Source: Candidatus Woesearchaeota archaeon
Lineage (GTDB): Archaea; Nanobdellota; Nanobdellia; Woesearchaeales; UBA11576
Length of the DNA stretch: 6,947 nt
Direction: 5' to 3'
NCBI GenBank assembly: GCA_027083015.1
Contig: JALWQS010000015.1
Location: forward strand, 1,926 to 8,872
In this document: piece after piece, positions 1 through 4,840 of the stretch
Layout of the letters: each line of letters starts with the position of its first letter
How positions within the stretch are numbered: the stretch's first letter is position 1
The notes under the pieces: model-generated
What the model was told of the DNA's origin: nothing
Databases searched by the model: none
Seen by the model: only the letters and a program-made list of their open reading frames with translations
Translations under genes and position numbers: made by a program

Positions 1-1
1 T

Positions 2-355
2 GCTGATGTTTTTAAGCCTTCTGCTGCTAGAAAGGCTTATGACTCTGCGGCTGGTGCTGTGAAAAGTTTGTTGTTTATTATTCCCGGAGTTAATGCTGCT
101 TATTTCATTTATGGAACTGCTACTATGGGTTTTGGCGCCACTTCTAAAGAAGCTGCTAAAGGCATTATTGGTGCTAGTGTTGGCTCTGGCGCTTATGTTG
201 CTGCTTCTGCTATCTATGGTTTTGGTGTTGGGATTTGGAATCCTGACTCTGGCAGCAAGACTAAGTTTGAGGTTCAACTCGCACCTATTGATAAGCTTTC
301 AAGTGCTAAACCTGCCGGTTCAAAGAGTGTTTATTGCTCCTTTATGCTAAACTGA
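2..355 (+). CDS. Hypothetical membrane protein with Gly/Ala-rich region (5'-truncated by window edge)
   Basis: The frame is open from base 2 to a TGA at 353-355. An internal GTG at 59 is possible as a start, but nothing supports it: there is no ribosome-binding site, and the frame continues unbroken upstream, so I read this as the C-terminal 117 residues of a longer protein. The visible part has an Ala-rich stretch, a hydrophobic segment (LLFIIPGVNAAYFIYG), then a second Gly/Ala-rich segment with small residues at helical spacing (GIIGASVGSGAYVAASAIYG). It ends in a short polar tail with one Cys five residues from the end. The pattern of a glycine-rich membrane hairpin followed by a soluble tail of about 30 residues (FEVQLAPIDKL...) resembles the C-terminus of the next gene (IIVTPYDAKSI...), so the two could be diverged tandem paralogs. 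Only 5 nt separate it from that gene, implying co-transcription. I do not recognise a named family. Confidence 0.75.
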   Translation, partial: ADVFKPSAARKAYDSAAGAVKSLLFIIPGVNAAYFIYGTATMGFGATSKEAAKGIIGASVGSGAYVAASAIYGFGVGIWNPDSGSKTKFEVQLAPIDKLSSAKPAGSKSVYCSFMLN

Positions 356-360
356 TTAAG

Positions 361-1287
361 ATGAAGAAGATATTTGGTTCAAAAAAATCTATGAATACCT
401 TTACTGTTCTTAGCGCGGCTGTTCTGATGGCGGTCATTCTTATTATCCTTATCACTTTTTTGTGGAGGGTCTCTGCTAAGAGTGATGAGCAGGCTTTGGA
501 TCAGCGTTGCCGTACATCGGTAATTTCTTATGCTAAGCTCAATAGTCTTCCTTCGGTCCCTTTTCATCAGGGTTCTAATGCTAAAGCTTCTGATATTGAT
601 TGCCCTACCAGGTTTGTCACCATCAAGAAAAAGCTTAGGCCTAATGAGAAGAGGAAGTTGATTGCTGATCTCATGTATAAGTGTTGGTGGCAGTTCGGTG
701 AGGGCAGACTTCGTCTTTTCCGTGCTGATTCTAAGCAGTATTGTCATATGTGTGCTATGTTTCAGTTTGAGGATAAGACTGATTCTGTTGAGGGTATGCC
801 TTTTTATCTTATGACTCAGCGACTCCCTTTGAAGCGTGATAACCGTTACCCGACTTATTATGAGTTCATAACTGGTAATATGCCTTCTAACGATCTTCTT
901 GAAAAGGTTAAGAGTAAAGGATCTTTTTATTTTACTGGTGATAAGCGTTATGCTGTCTTTTTTACTTTTATGGAACCTAAGAAGATGAGCGCTTTTGAGA
1001 AGTTTCTTGTTGGTGTTGCTGCAGGTGCTGTTGTCGGTCTTGCTGTGGGTGTTACTATAGTTACTGGCGGAGCTGCTGCTCCGGGTATTATCGCTGCGGC
1101 AGGCACTATTGCTGGTTCCTCTACTGTTGGTGCTTTGATTATCGGCACAACGGCTACTCAGATAAGTGGTGGTGGCGGATCAGGTTATAAGGCTAATATT
1201 ATTGTCACTCCTTATGACGCTAAGAGTATCAAGCAGCTTGGTTGTTCTGAATTAGGTCTTAGCATGATTGACAAAAAGTTCCGGTGA
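361..1287 (+). CDS. Class III signal-anchored Cys protein with CWW...CxxC core and C-terminal glycine-zipper hairpin
   Basis: The protein has 308 aa from ATG 361. A TTG at 334 in the same frame lies inside the preceding gene and would only add nine residues before the signal, so ATG is preferred. The N-terminus (KKIFGSKKS, then a hydrophobic helix at about 13-35) fits an archaeal class III signal with cleavage after Ser10; an uncleaved anchor is the alternative. The middle (about 40-210) is predicted extracellular, with Cys50, Cys81, Cys108, Cys128 and Cys131. Cys108 opens a CWWQFGEG motif, and Cys128/131 form CHMC. These could form disulfides or bind metal. Residues 215-270 are a Gly/Ala-rich hydrophobic pair of segments with Gly at every fourth position (GVAAGAVVGLAVG), a glycine zipper typical of packed membrane helices. 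A short polar tail contains Cys295. It lies 5 nt after gene 1. Function is unknown. Confidence 0.88.
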   Translation: MKKIFGSKKSMNTFTVLSAAVLMAVILIILITFLWRVSAKSDEQALDQRCRTSVISYAKLNSLPSVPFHQGSNAKASDIDCPTRFVTIKKKLRPNEKRKLIADLMYKCWWQFGEGRLRLFRADSKQYCHMCAMFQFEDKTDSVEGMPFYLMTQRLPLKRDNRYPTYYEFITGNMPSNDLLEKVKSKGSFYFTGDKRYAVFFTFMEPKKMSAFEKFLVGVAAGAVVGLAVGVTIVTGGAAAPGIIAAAGTIAGSSTVGALIIGTTATQISGGGGSGYKANIIVTPYDAKSIKQLGCSELGLSMIDKKFR

Positions 1288-1347
1288 TGAAAGTATTGAG
1301 GCTTGCTTTAGGTCTTTTGATGATGAACAATAATGTTTGATTTAGTA

Positions 1348-1358
1348 AATTATTTATA
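1348..1358 (+). promoter_or_regulatory. Possible archaeal TATA box before the pilin-like cluster
   Basis: An AT-rich element, AATTATTTATA, lies in the roughly 115-nt gap between the CWW protein gene and the 52-aa pilin-like gene. A TATA box here would place transcription start about 25 nt downstream, near 1380. That leaves a leader of about 20 nt that still contains the GGTGATG ribosome-binding site at 1392-1398. No clear BRE is seen, so this is a moderate call from position and composition only. Confidence 0.4.
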
Positions 1359-1401
1359 GGCTGGATGTTTGGGATGCTTAAGAAAAAACTGGGTGATGAA
1401 T

Positions 1402-1560
1402 ATGGTTTTTTGGTTTCAGGATAAGAAAGGCGATATGACGATCAAGACTCTTGGTATTGCTGTGCTTTTTGTTGTTGTCCTTATAATATTGGTTCTGATT
1501 ATCATGGCTAGCTCTGGAAAGATGGGGGGTCTTTTGGATAGGATTTTTGGAGGGATGTAG
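1402..1560 (+). CDS. 52-aa pilin-like miniprotein with class III signal peptide
   Basis: This is a very short protein: residues MVFWFQDKKG, a probable cleavage site after Gly10 (KKG followed by DMT), a strongly hydrophobic helix at about 17-36, and a short tail (SSGKMGGLLDRIFGGM). There is no Cys, so it lacks the extracellular module of its neighbours. It could be a bare filament subunit or scaffold. ATG 1402 is chosen because GGTGAT (1392-1397), complementary to the archaeal 16S 3' end, sits 4 nt upstream. ATG 1396 and TTG 1369 in the same frame are alternatives, but TTG 1369 would lie upstream of the inferred transcription start. The Gly-rich last codons (GGAGGGATG) overlap a possible ribosome-binding site for the next gene. 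Function is inferred from signal architecture only. Confidence 0.72.
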   Translation: MVFWFQDKKGDMTIKTLGIAVLFVVVLIILVLIIMASSGKMGGLLDRIFGGM

Positions 1561-1569
1561 GGGTTGCTG

Positions 1570-2106
1570 ATGTCTTTTAGAGGTAAGAATGGATTTAGTT
1601 CCATGGAAAAGCTCATGGTCCTGTTGCTGATGGGCGCTGTAGTGCTTGTGCTCGGGATTCTGGCTAAGAAGGTTCTTTGGACGAGTTCAACGTCTATCTT
1701 AAGTCTTGGCCCTACCAAGTGCAATACTGCTTTGGAACTTTCGGATTATCATCATGATGTTGTGATGTTTGCTGCCAGAAAGATGACTGATGGTTCTGAT
1801 AACCCTTTTTATGAGCCTAAACTGGCTATCCAGAATTTTATCGCTTATCTTGATTGTCGTAATAAGGATCTGATGTTTAACCTTAATTCTTCTAAGAATA
1901 AGGCTATGGATGATGATATTATCCGTTGCGGTAAGGCTGCTTTGGATAATTATGAGGCTGACCTTAAGAAACAGATAGATGATGACCCTAAAGAGTATGA
2001 GTCCTTGAACAAGCCTCTTATTAAAGAGATCAGAAAATACCGTAGCAGGATCTTTAAGGATGTCAGTGTTCCTCCCGGAGATTGTGTTCTTGAACCTGAA
2101 CTCTGA
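1570..2106 (+). CDS. Pilin/pseudopilin-like protein (+1 Phe, +5 Glu signal), four cysteines
   Basis: The protein has 178 aa. The N-terminus (MSFRGKNG, then FSSMEKLMVLLLMG) has Gly8 at -1, Phe9 at +1 and Glu13 at +5. These are the classic features of bacterial type IV pilins and type II secretion pseudopilins, followed by a helix to about residue 31. The rest is a hydrophilic, mostly helical-looking extracellular domain of about 140 residues with Cys51, Cys96, Cys120 and Cys172, enough for two disulfides. It is rich in Asp/Lys from about 98 to 160. ATG 1570 is preferred; an in-frame TTG at 1564 is possible because GGAGG (1549-1553) lies 10 nt before it, while GGGG (1560-1563) lies 6 nt before the ATG. 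It is only 9 nt from the 52-aa gene, so an operon is likely. It could be a minor pilin; I do not recognise the soluble domain. Confidence 0.85.
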   Translation: MSFRGKNGFSSMEKLMVLLLMGAVVLVLGILAKKVLWTSSTSILSLGPTKCNTALELSDYHHDVVMFAARKMTDGSDNPFYEPKLAIQNFIAYLDCRNKDLMFNLNSSKNKAMDDDIIRCGKAALDNYEADLKKQIDDDPKEYESLNKPLIKEIRKYRSRIFKDVSVPPGDCVLEPEL

Positions 2107-2132
2107 TGGTTTTGAGGGTGATGGATAATCAA

Positions 2133-2147
2133 CGAAAGCTTTATATA
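2133..2147 (+). promoter_or_regulatory. Archaeal BRE/TATA promoter for the Cys-rich pilin-like array
   Basis: CGAAAG (2133-2138, BRE-like, purine-rich) runs directly into TTTATATA (2140-2147), a near-ideal archaeal TATA box. The expected start of transcription, about 25 nt downstream, is around 2167-2172. That gives a leader of about 30 nt before ATG 2201, with its GAGGTGAT site. The element lies in the 94-nt gap after the four-Cys protein gene and makes the six genes from 2201 to 4734 a probable separate transcription unit. Confidence 0.68.
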
Positions 2148-2189
2148 CTCATTATTCTTGGTTCTCATTGTTTTTGACCACCAGTCAGA

Positions 2190-2197
2190 GAGGTGAT
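2190..2197 (+). promoter_or_regulatory. Ribosome-binding site fixing the start at 2201
   Basis: GAGGTGAT is fully complementary to the usual archaeal 16S 3' end (AUCACCUCC) and lies 3 nt before ATG 2201. It rules out the in-frame TTG at 2168, which lies upstream of the site and close to the inferred transcription start. Confidence 0.75.
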
Positions 2198-2200
2198 TTG

Positions 2201-2476
2201 ATGAAGAAAGCTCAAGGTTTATCTATGAATGTTATTATCATTGCTGCTATTGCTTTGCTTGTTCTGGTCATTCTTGCCGTTATCTTTATTGGTAGGATGG
2301 GTAAGACTACGCAAAGTATTGATAAGTGTCCGGGTCATTGTATGGATTCTCAGACCGGTGATAATGATGCTGATTGTAAAGCTCAGTACGGCACTTATTA
2401 TAAGTACACTACTGATCCTTGCTTGGATCCTACTACCAACAAGCCTAATAGTCAGATTTGTTGCGTGGGTGTATAA
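2201..2476 (+). CDS. Class III signal, six-Cys pilin-like small protein (array member 1)
   Basis: The protein has 91 aa. MKKA, then QGLSMNVIII and a hydrophobic helix to about residue 30, is a class III signal with cleavage predicted between Ala4 and Gln5. A short linker (GRMGKTTQS) leads to a 50-residue extracellular module with Cys43, 47, 59, 74, 87 and 88 (spacing x3, x11, x14, x12, then adjacent Cys-Cys). The six cysteines suggest three disulfides formed outside the cell. It is the first gene after the strong promoter at 2133-2147. Its N-terminal 30 residues are nearly the same as those of the genes at 2482 and 3113, whereas the Cys module differs in sequence and spacing. This suggests duplication followed by diversification of the exposed part. 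Role as a minor pilin, adhesin or surface plug is inference. Confidence 0.85.
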   Translation: MKKAQGLSMNVIIIAAIALLVLVILAVIFIGRMGKTTQSIDKCPGHCMDSQTGDNDADCKAQYGTYYKYTTDPCLDPTTNKPNSQICCVGV

Positions 2477-2481
2477 GCAAG

Positions 2482-2820
2482 ATGGTTTTTGGTTCTTCTT
2501 CCAAGGGACAGGGTATGTCCCTTAATGTTATTATTGTTGCAGTTATTGCTCTTATAGTGTTGGTCGTCTTAGTGATTACTTTTACTGGTAAGTACCGTAT
2601 CTTTGGTAAGAGTACGATCTCTTGTGAGGCTAAGGGTTCTGGTGCTCGTTGTTTGGGTTCTTGTCCTGCTACTGACTTGACCGACCTTAATACTGATTGT
2701 AAGCAGCGTTACCCTGATGGTAAGACTGCGACAGAACCGGGTCCTAAATGTTGTATTCCTTTTATGGATACTGCTGAAGCTCCAAAGAAGACTGATACTA
2801 AGAAGTCTTCATCTAAATGA
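2482..2820 (+). CDS. Class III signal, six-Cys pilin-like small protein (array member 2)
   Basis: The protein has 112 aa. MVFGSSSKG, then QGMSLNVIIV and a helix to about 34, is a textbook archaeal site (Lys-Gly before Gln). The extracellular module has Cys48, 57, 61, 73, 90 and 91 (spacing x8, x3, x11, x16, then Cys-Cys). A Lys/Ser/Thr-rich tail of about 20 residues (APKKTDTKKSSSK) follows, which the sister proteins lack. The start is ATG 2482, just 5 nt after the preceding stop. An in-frame TTG at 2458 lies inside the preceding gene and adds nothing signal-like. A GGGTGT stretch 9 nt upstream is a modest ribosome-binding site, so translational coupling is likely. Confidence 0.85.
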   Translation: MVFGSSSKGQGMSLNVIIVAVIALIVLVVLVITFTGKYRIFGKSTISCEAKGSGARCLGSCPATDLTDLNTDCKQRYPDGKTATEPGPKCCIPFMDTAEAPKKTDTKKSSSK

Positions 2821-2829
2821 CGTGATACT

Positions 2830-3111
2830 ATGAGAAAACGTTCAAAAAAAATTTTTAGGTCTAAGAAAGGCGTGGAGATGACTATTCCTGTTATTATCGC
2901 TATTGTCTTGGGTTTGACTATCATGGTCGTTAGTCTTTTCATAATTATGGGTCGTGGTAAGACGCTTTCTAAAGTGGGTGCTTGTGATGATGCCTGTGCT
3001 GTTTCAAAGGATCAGTGCCCTGATGATAAGCCTACTTTGGGTCTTACTCCTTGCACCACTAAGGACGGCAAGTCTGGTCATTGTTGTACTGATCTTTTAG
3101 GAGGAGGATAA
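2830..3111 (+). CDS. Class III signal, six-Cys pilin-like small protein (array member 3, diverged)
   Basis: The protein has 93 aa. The signal is longer and more basic (MRKRSKKIFRSKKG, cleavage after Gly14), followed by VEMTIPVIIAIVLG and a helix to about 40. Its helix sequence is clearly different from array members 1, 2 and 4. The module has Cys52, 56, 63, 75, 85 and 86 (spacing x3, x6, x11, x9, then Cys-Cys). It ends in Gly-Gly-Gly, whose codons are also the ribosome-binding site of the next gene. ATG 2830 is preceded by GTGAT (2822-2826), 3 nt upstream. The function is not known; context and architecture place it with the pilin-like set. Confidence 0.83.
   Translation: MRKRSKKIFRSKKGVEMTIPVIIAIVLGLTIMVVSLFIIMGRGKTLSKVGACDDACAVSKDQCPDDKPTLGLTPCTTKDGKSGHCCTDLLGGG
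3100..3107 (+). promoter_or_regulatory. Strong ribosome-binding site inside the end of the preceding gene
   Basis: GGAGGAGG spans the last codons of array member 3 and lies 5 nt before ATG 3113. It is the strongest Shine-Dalgarno match in the array and suggests high or coupled translation of array member 4. Confidence 0.78.
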
Positions 3112-3112
3112 T

Positions 3113-3394
3113 ATGAAGAAAGCTCAGGGTATGTCTCTCAAGGTTGTTATTGTTGCTGCTATCGCTCTTATTGTCTTGGTTGTTCTTGTTCTTATCTTTA
3201 GCGGTCGTATGGGCAAGGTCACTAAAGGCACTTCTGAGACTTCTAAACAGTATGATGCTAATAAATGTGCTATTCCTGGGACTGGTCGTCAATGTATGGA
3301 TAAGTCTTCTTGTGAATCTCAGGGCGGTTCTTGGGATAACAGAGGCGGAGAAGGCTATTCTGATTGTTATGGTACTGGTTGTTGCTCTATGTAG
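3113..3394 (+). CDS. Class III signal, six-Cys pilin-like small protein (array member 4)
   Basis: The protein has 93 aa. MKKA, then QGMSLKVVIV and a helix to about 29, then the same SGRMGK linker as in array member 1 (IGRMGK). The exposed part starts with a Thr/Ser/Lys-rich stretch (35-50) and then has Cys52, 61, 67, 85, 90 and 91 (spacing x8, x5, x17, x4, then Cys-Cys). It contains a Gly-rich segment with one Trp (GGSWDNRGGEG). This order and spacing of cysteines looks superficially like that of beta-defensins, but I see no sequence similarity and do not claim homology. The strong ribosome-binding site at 3100-3107 fixes the start. Confidence 0.86.
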   Translation: MKKAQGMSLKVVIVAAIALIVLVVLVLIFSGRMGKVTKGTSETSKQYDANKCAIPGTGRQCMDKSSCESQGGSWDNRGGEGYSDCYGTGCCSM

Positions 3395-3421
3395 TTGAAC
3401 TGGCGGTGATTGGTGATTTTT

Positions 3422-3811
3422 ATGTTTGATAATCTTGATAAGAAAAGTGAGATGACCACTGTAACTTTTGTGGTGGGCTTAGTGATAGTCTTGGCTTTAG
3501 GTTTGGTTCTTCTGCTGGTTACTGGAAAGATTCATATATTCACGAGCAAGTTTGTTCCGACTTGTGGCAATATGCTTGGTGTTAAAGGTAAGTGTGCTTG
3601 TTATTATTCTGATAATGAGTGTCCAGGCGATACTGTCGCTTTCAAGTCTGATTCTTGCCCTCCTGATGCTTATGGGCCTGAAGTTTGTACTGATGAGGCT
3701 AAGATGAAAAAAGCTTTGAAGCTTGCTCAGAAGGATAAGAAATATGGTAACTGCTGTACTTCTGCTCCTAAAGGTTCTATTATTGAAGGAGGAGTTGGGG
3801 GGCTTTCTTAG
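3422..3811 (+). CDS. Class III signal, eight-Cys pilin-like protein (array member 5)
   Basis: The protein has 129 aa. MFDNLDKKS, then EMTTVTFVVG and a helix to about 34, gives a predicted cleavage after Ser9. The exposed module has eight cysteines (48, 58, 60, 67, 79, 89, 111, 112) and again ends with adjacent Cys-Cys. A charged Lys-rich helix-like insert (about 92-107) lies between Cys89 and Cys111. The Gly-rich C-terminus (EGGVGGLS) may be partly dictated by the purine-rich DNA upstream of the next gene. ATG 3422 is chosen because GGTGAT (3412-3417) lies 4 nt upstream; a second GGTGAT is at 3405-3410. The in-frame TTG at 3410 would overlap these sites. Confidence 0.83.
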   Translation: MFDNLDKKSEMTTVTFVVGLVIVLALGLVLLLVTGKIHIFTSKFVPTCGNMLGVKGKCACYYSDNECPGDTVAFKSDSCPPDAYGPEVCTDEAKMKKALKLAQKDKKYGNCCTSAPKGSIIEGGVGGLS

Positions 3812-3813
3812 TC

Positions 3814-4734
3814 ATGATGATCAAAAGATCTTTCAGGAAGGCTCAGGCTGAGCTGTCTCTTCAACAGATTATCGGTCTTGTCATTGCTGTTGGTATTGTT
3901 CTTGCTACTCTTGCTCTTTTTATCGGTCTTATGAATATCTTTATCAAACCGCCTTCTAGCGGTACTGCTGCTTCTGTGCAGACTGTTGCGGATATTGTTC
4001 AGGCTCTGTATGATCCTGCTAATAAGAATGATTCTTGTTATATCTATAACTTTTTTATTGAAGAGAATTGGGCTATTGCTGGTTTCAATGCTGATGGTGT
4101 TCATAGTAAGACTGCTGATATAGATTGTGAAGCTGGTGATGAATGTATTGAAGAACGTTGTTGTAATGGTAATTGTAATAATGTGATCAAGCCCCCTGTT
4201 TGTGGTAAGGGTCCTTGTGTTTGTGTTTGCAATGTTTGCACGGCAAGTGTTGGTGGTGCTTGTACTGGTTCTCTTGGTGGTAAGGATTGTTTGAAGAAGG
4301 GTTCTGTCTGCAGGCCTTTTGATGAGAATATTGGTTTCAAGACTTTCCGTCGTGTTTCTCAGAGTTATTGTACAAGAGCGGGGGCTAAACAATGGGGCTC
4401 ACTAGTGGGTTCCGTGAGGGGTCTTTTTGGCGGTAGTAAGAAGAATGATTATAAGTTTAAGGATTGTGATCTTGTCTATGAGGGTGAGACTTGTAAGGGC
4501 AGTTCTAAGCATGGCGTGATGTATGGTGCTGGTTTCAGGAAGGGCGATGATGGAACTCTTTATTTTGAGATTCTTGATACTCCTGAAGAACGTGATGAGT
4601 ACAAGGTTAATTGTCGTAAGATGATGAAGGATCTTAAGAAGAAAAAACGAGCTCCTGAAAAGCTTAATGAAGAGAAGCCCGAGACAGATATCACTCAGGC
4701 TCTTGATAAGACTCCCACTATAAAGAAAAAGTGA
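3814..4734 (+). CDS. Large Cys-rich (18 Cys) class III signal protein of the pilin-like cluster
   Basis: The protein has 306 aa. MMIKRSFRKA, then QAELSLQQIIGL and a helix to about 44, is a class III signal. The predicted extracellular region runs from a Pro/Ser/Gly/Ala linker (45-53) through a helix-like stretch (54-66) and a hydrophobic patch (CYIYNFF...WAIAGF, 75-91). A dense Cys block (105-166) follows, including CC at 116-117 and the alternating CVCVCNVC at 135-142. A further domain with Cys186, 218, 227 and 267 precedes a Lys/Glu-rich tail (268-306). The cysteines suggest many disulfides or metal binding. A tip or adhesin-like subunit is one possibility. It begins 2 nt after the preceding stop with only a distant GGAGG (about 20 nt upstream), so translation may be coupled; ATG 3817 is an equal start choice. 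No named family is recognised with confidence. Confidence 0.86.
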   Translation: MMIKRSFRKAQAELSLQQIIGLVIAVGIVLATLALFIGLMNIFIKPPSSGTAASVQTVADIVQALYDPANKNDSCYIYNFFIEENWAIAGFNADGVHSKTADIDCEAGDECIEERCCNGNCNNVIKPPVCGKGPCVCVCNVCTASVGGACTGSLGGKDCLKKGSVCRPFDENIGFKTFRRVSQSYCTRAGAKQWGSLVGSVRGLFGGSKKNDYKFKDCDLVYEGETCKGSSKHGVMYGAGFRKGDDGTLYFEILDTPEERDEYKVNCRKMMKDLKKKKRAPEKLNEEKPETDITQALDKTPTIKKK

Positions 4735-4840
4735 TTTTATCGGTTTATTCTCTTGTTTTTCTGGCTCTGTCTCCTCGCTGAACAGGTTTTTTTCCTGGTG
4801 TTTGATAAGATTTATAAACGAATATTGTTTCTGTTCTTGT
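4735..4840 (+). other. Intergenic gap with T-rich tracts, likely end of the array transcript
   Basis: This gap of about 100 nt contains pyrimidine-rich DNA with a T5 run at 4756-4760 and a T7 run at 4787-4793. Archaeal transcription often stops at such T-tracts without needing a hairpin, so this is a plausible terminator zone for the 2201-4734 unit. Only a 4-bp inverted repeat (CAGG/CCTG, 4783-4797) flanks the T7 run, too weak to count on. The promoter of the amidase gene follows directly. Confidence 0.4.
4806..4818 (+). promoter_or_regulatory. TATA promoter for a leaderless amidase transcript
   Basis: TTTATAAA (4811-4818) is preceded by purine-rich TAAGA. The distance from the centre of the box to ATG 4841 is about 26 nt, the normal archaeal TATA-to-start distance. 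The transcript would therefore begin at or within a few bases of the start codon. No Shine-Dalgarno sequence precedes ATG 4841, which agrees with leaderless translation. Confidence 0.6.

Larger units (their letters stand above)
2201..3199 (+). repeat. Three diverged copies of a signal-helix coding segment
   Basis: Segments at about 2201-2287, 2503-2583 and 3113-3199 encode near-identical N-termini (K-A/G-Q-G-L/M-S-M/L-N/K-V-I/V followed by an Ile/Val/Ala/Leu helix). They are alike at the DNA level as well (ATGAAGAAAGCTCA in the first and third). They are paralogous coding repeats, not a mobile element. The intervening gene at 2830 has a different helix, so the copies are not in simple head-to-tail order. 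Confidence 0.7.

Noticed and set aside
93..350. 85-aa Leu-rich + frame overlapping gene 1
   Set aside because: It is an out-of-frame read of GCT/GTT-rich DNA giving an artificial poly-Leu/Val protein; the same happens at 2229-2525, 3144-3398, 4974-5177 and 5991-6203.
1287..1340. 17-codon open frame starting in the TGATG after the CWW gene
   Set aside because: It has a coupled-looking start (GGTGATG), but it is too short and has no feature beyond a few hydrophobic residues, so a real peptide cannot be supported.
2201..3811. Idea that the six-Cys proteins are true defensins or toxins
   Set aside because: Only the order of cysteines agrees. Loop lengths vary, there is no sequence similarity, and they are attached to a pilin-type helix rather than a secretory signal and propeptide.
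3808..4392. 194-aa reverse-strand open frame
   Set aside because: It is antisense to the 18-Cys gene. The product is Thr/Ile/Asn/Ser repetitive, and the Cys-rich + frame is far more protein-like.
4783..4797. CAGG-T7-CCTG inverted repeat as a hairpin terminator
   Set aside because: The stem is only 4 bp, and the T-run is in the loop rather than after the stem. The T-tract alone is the more likely archaeal stop signal.
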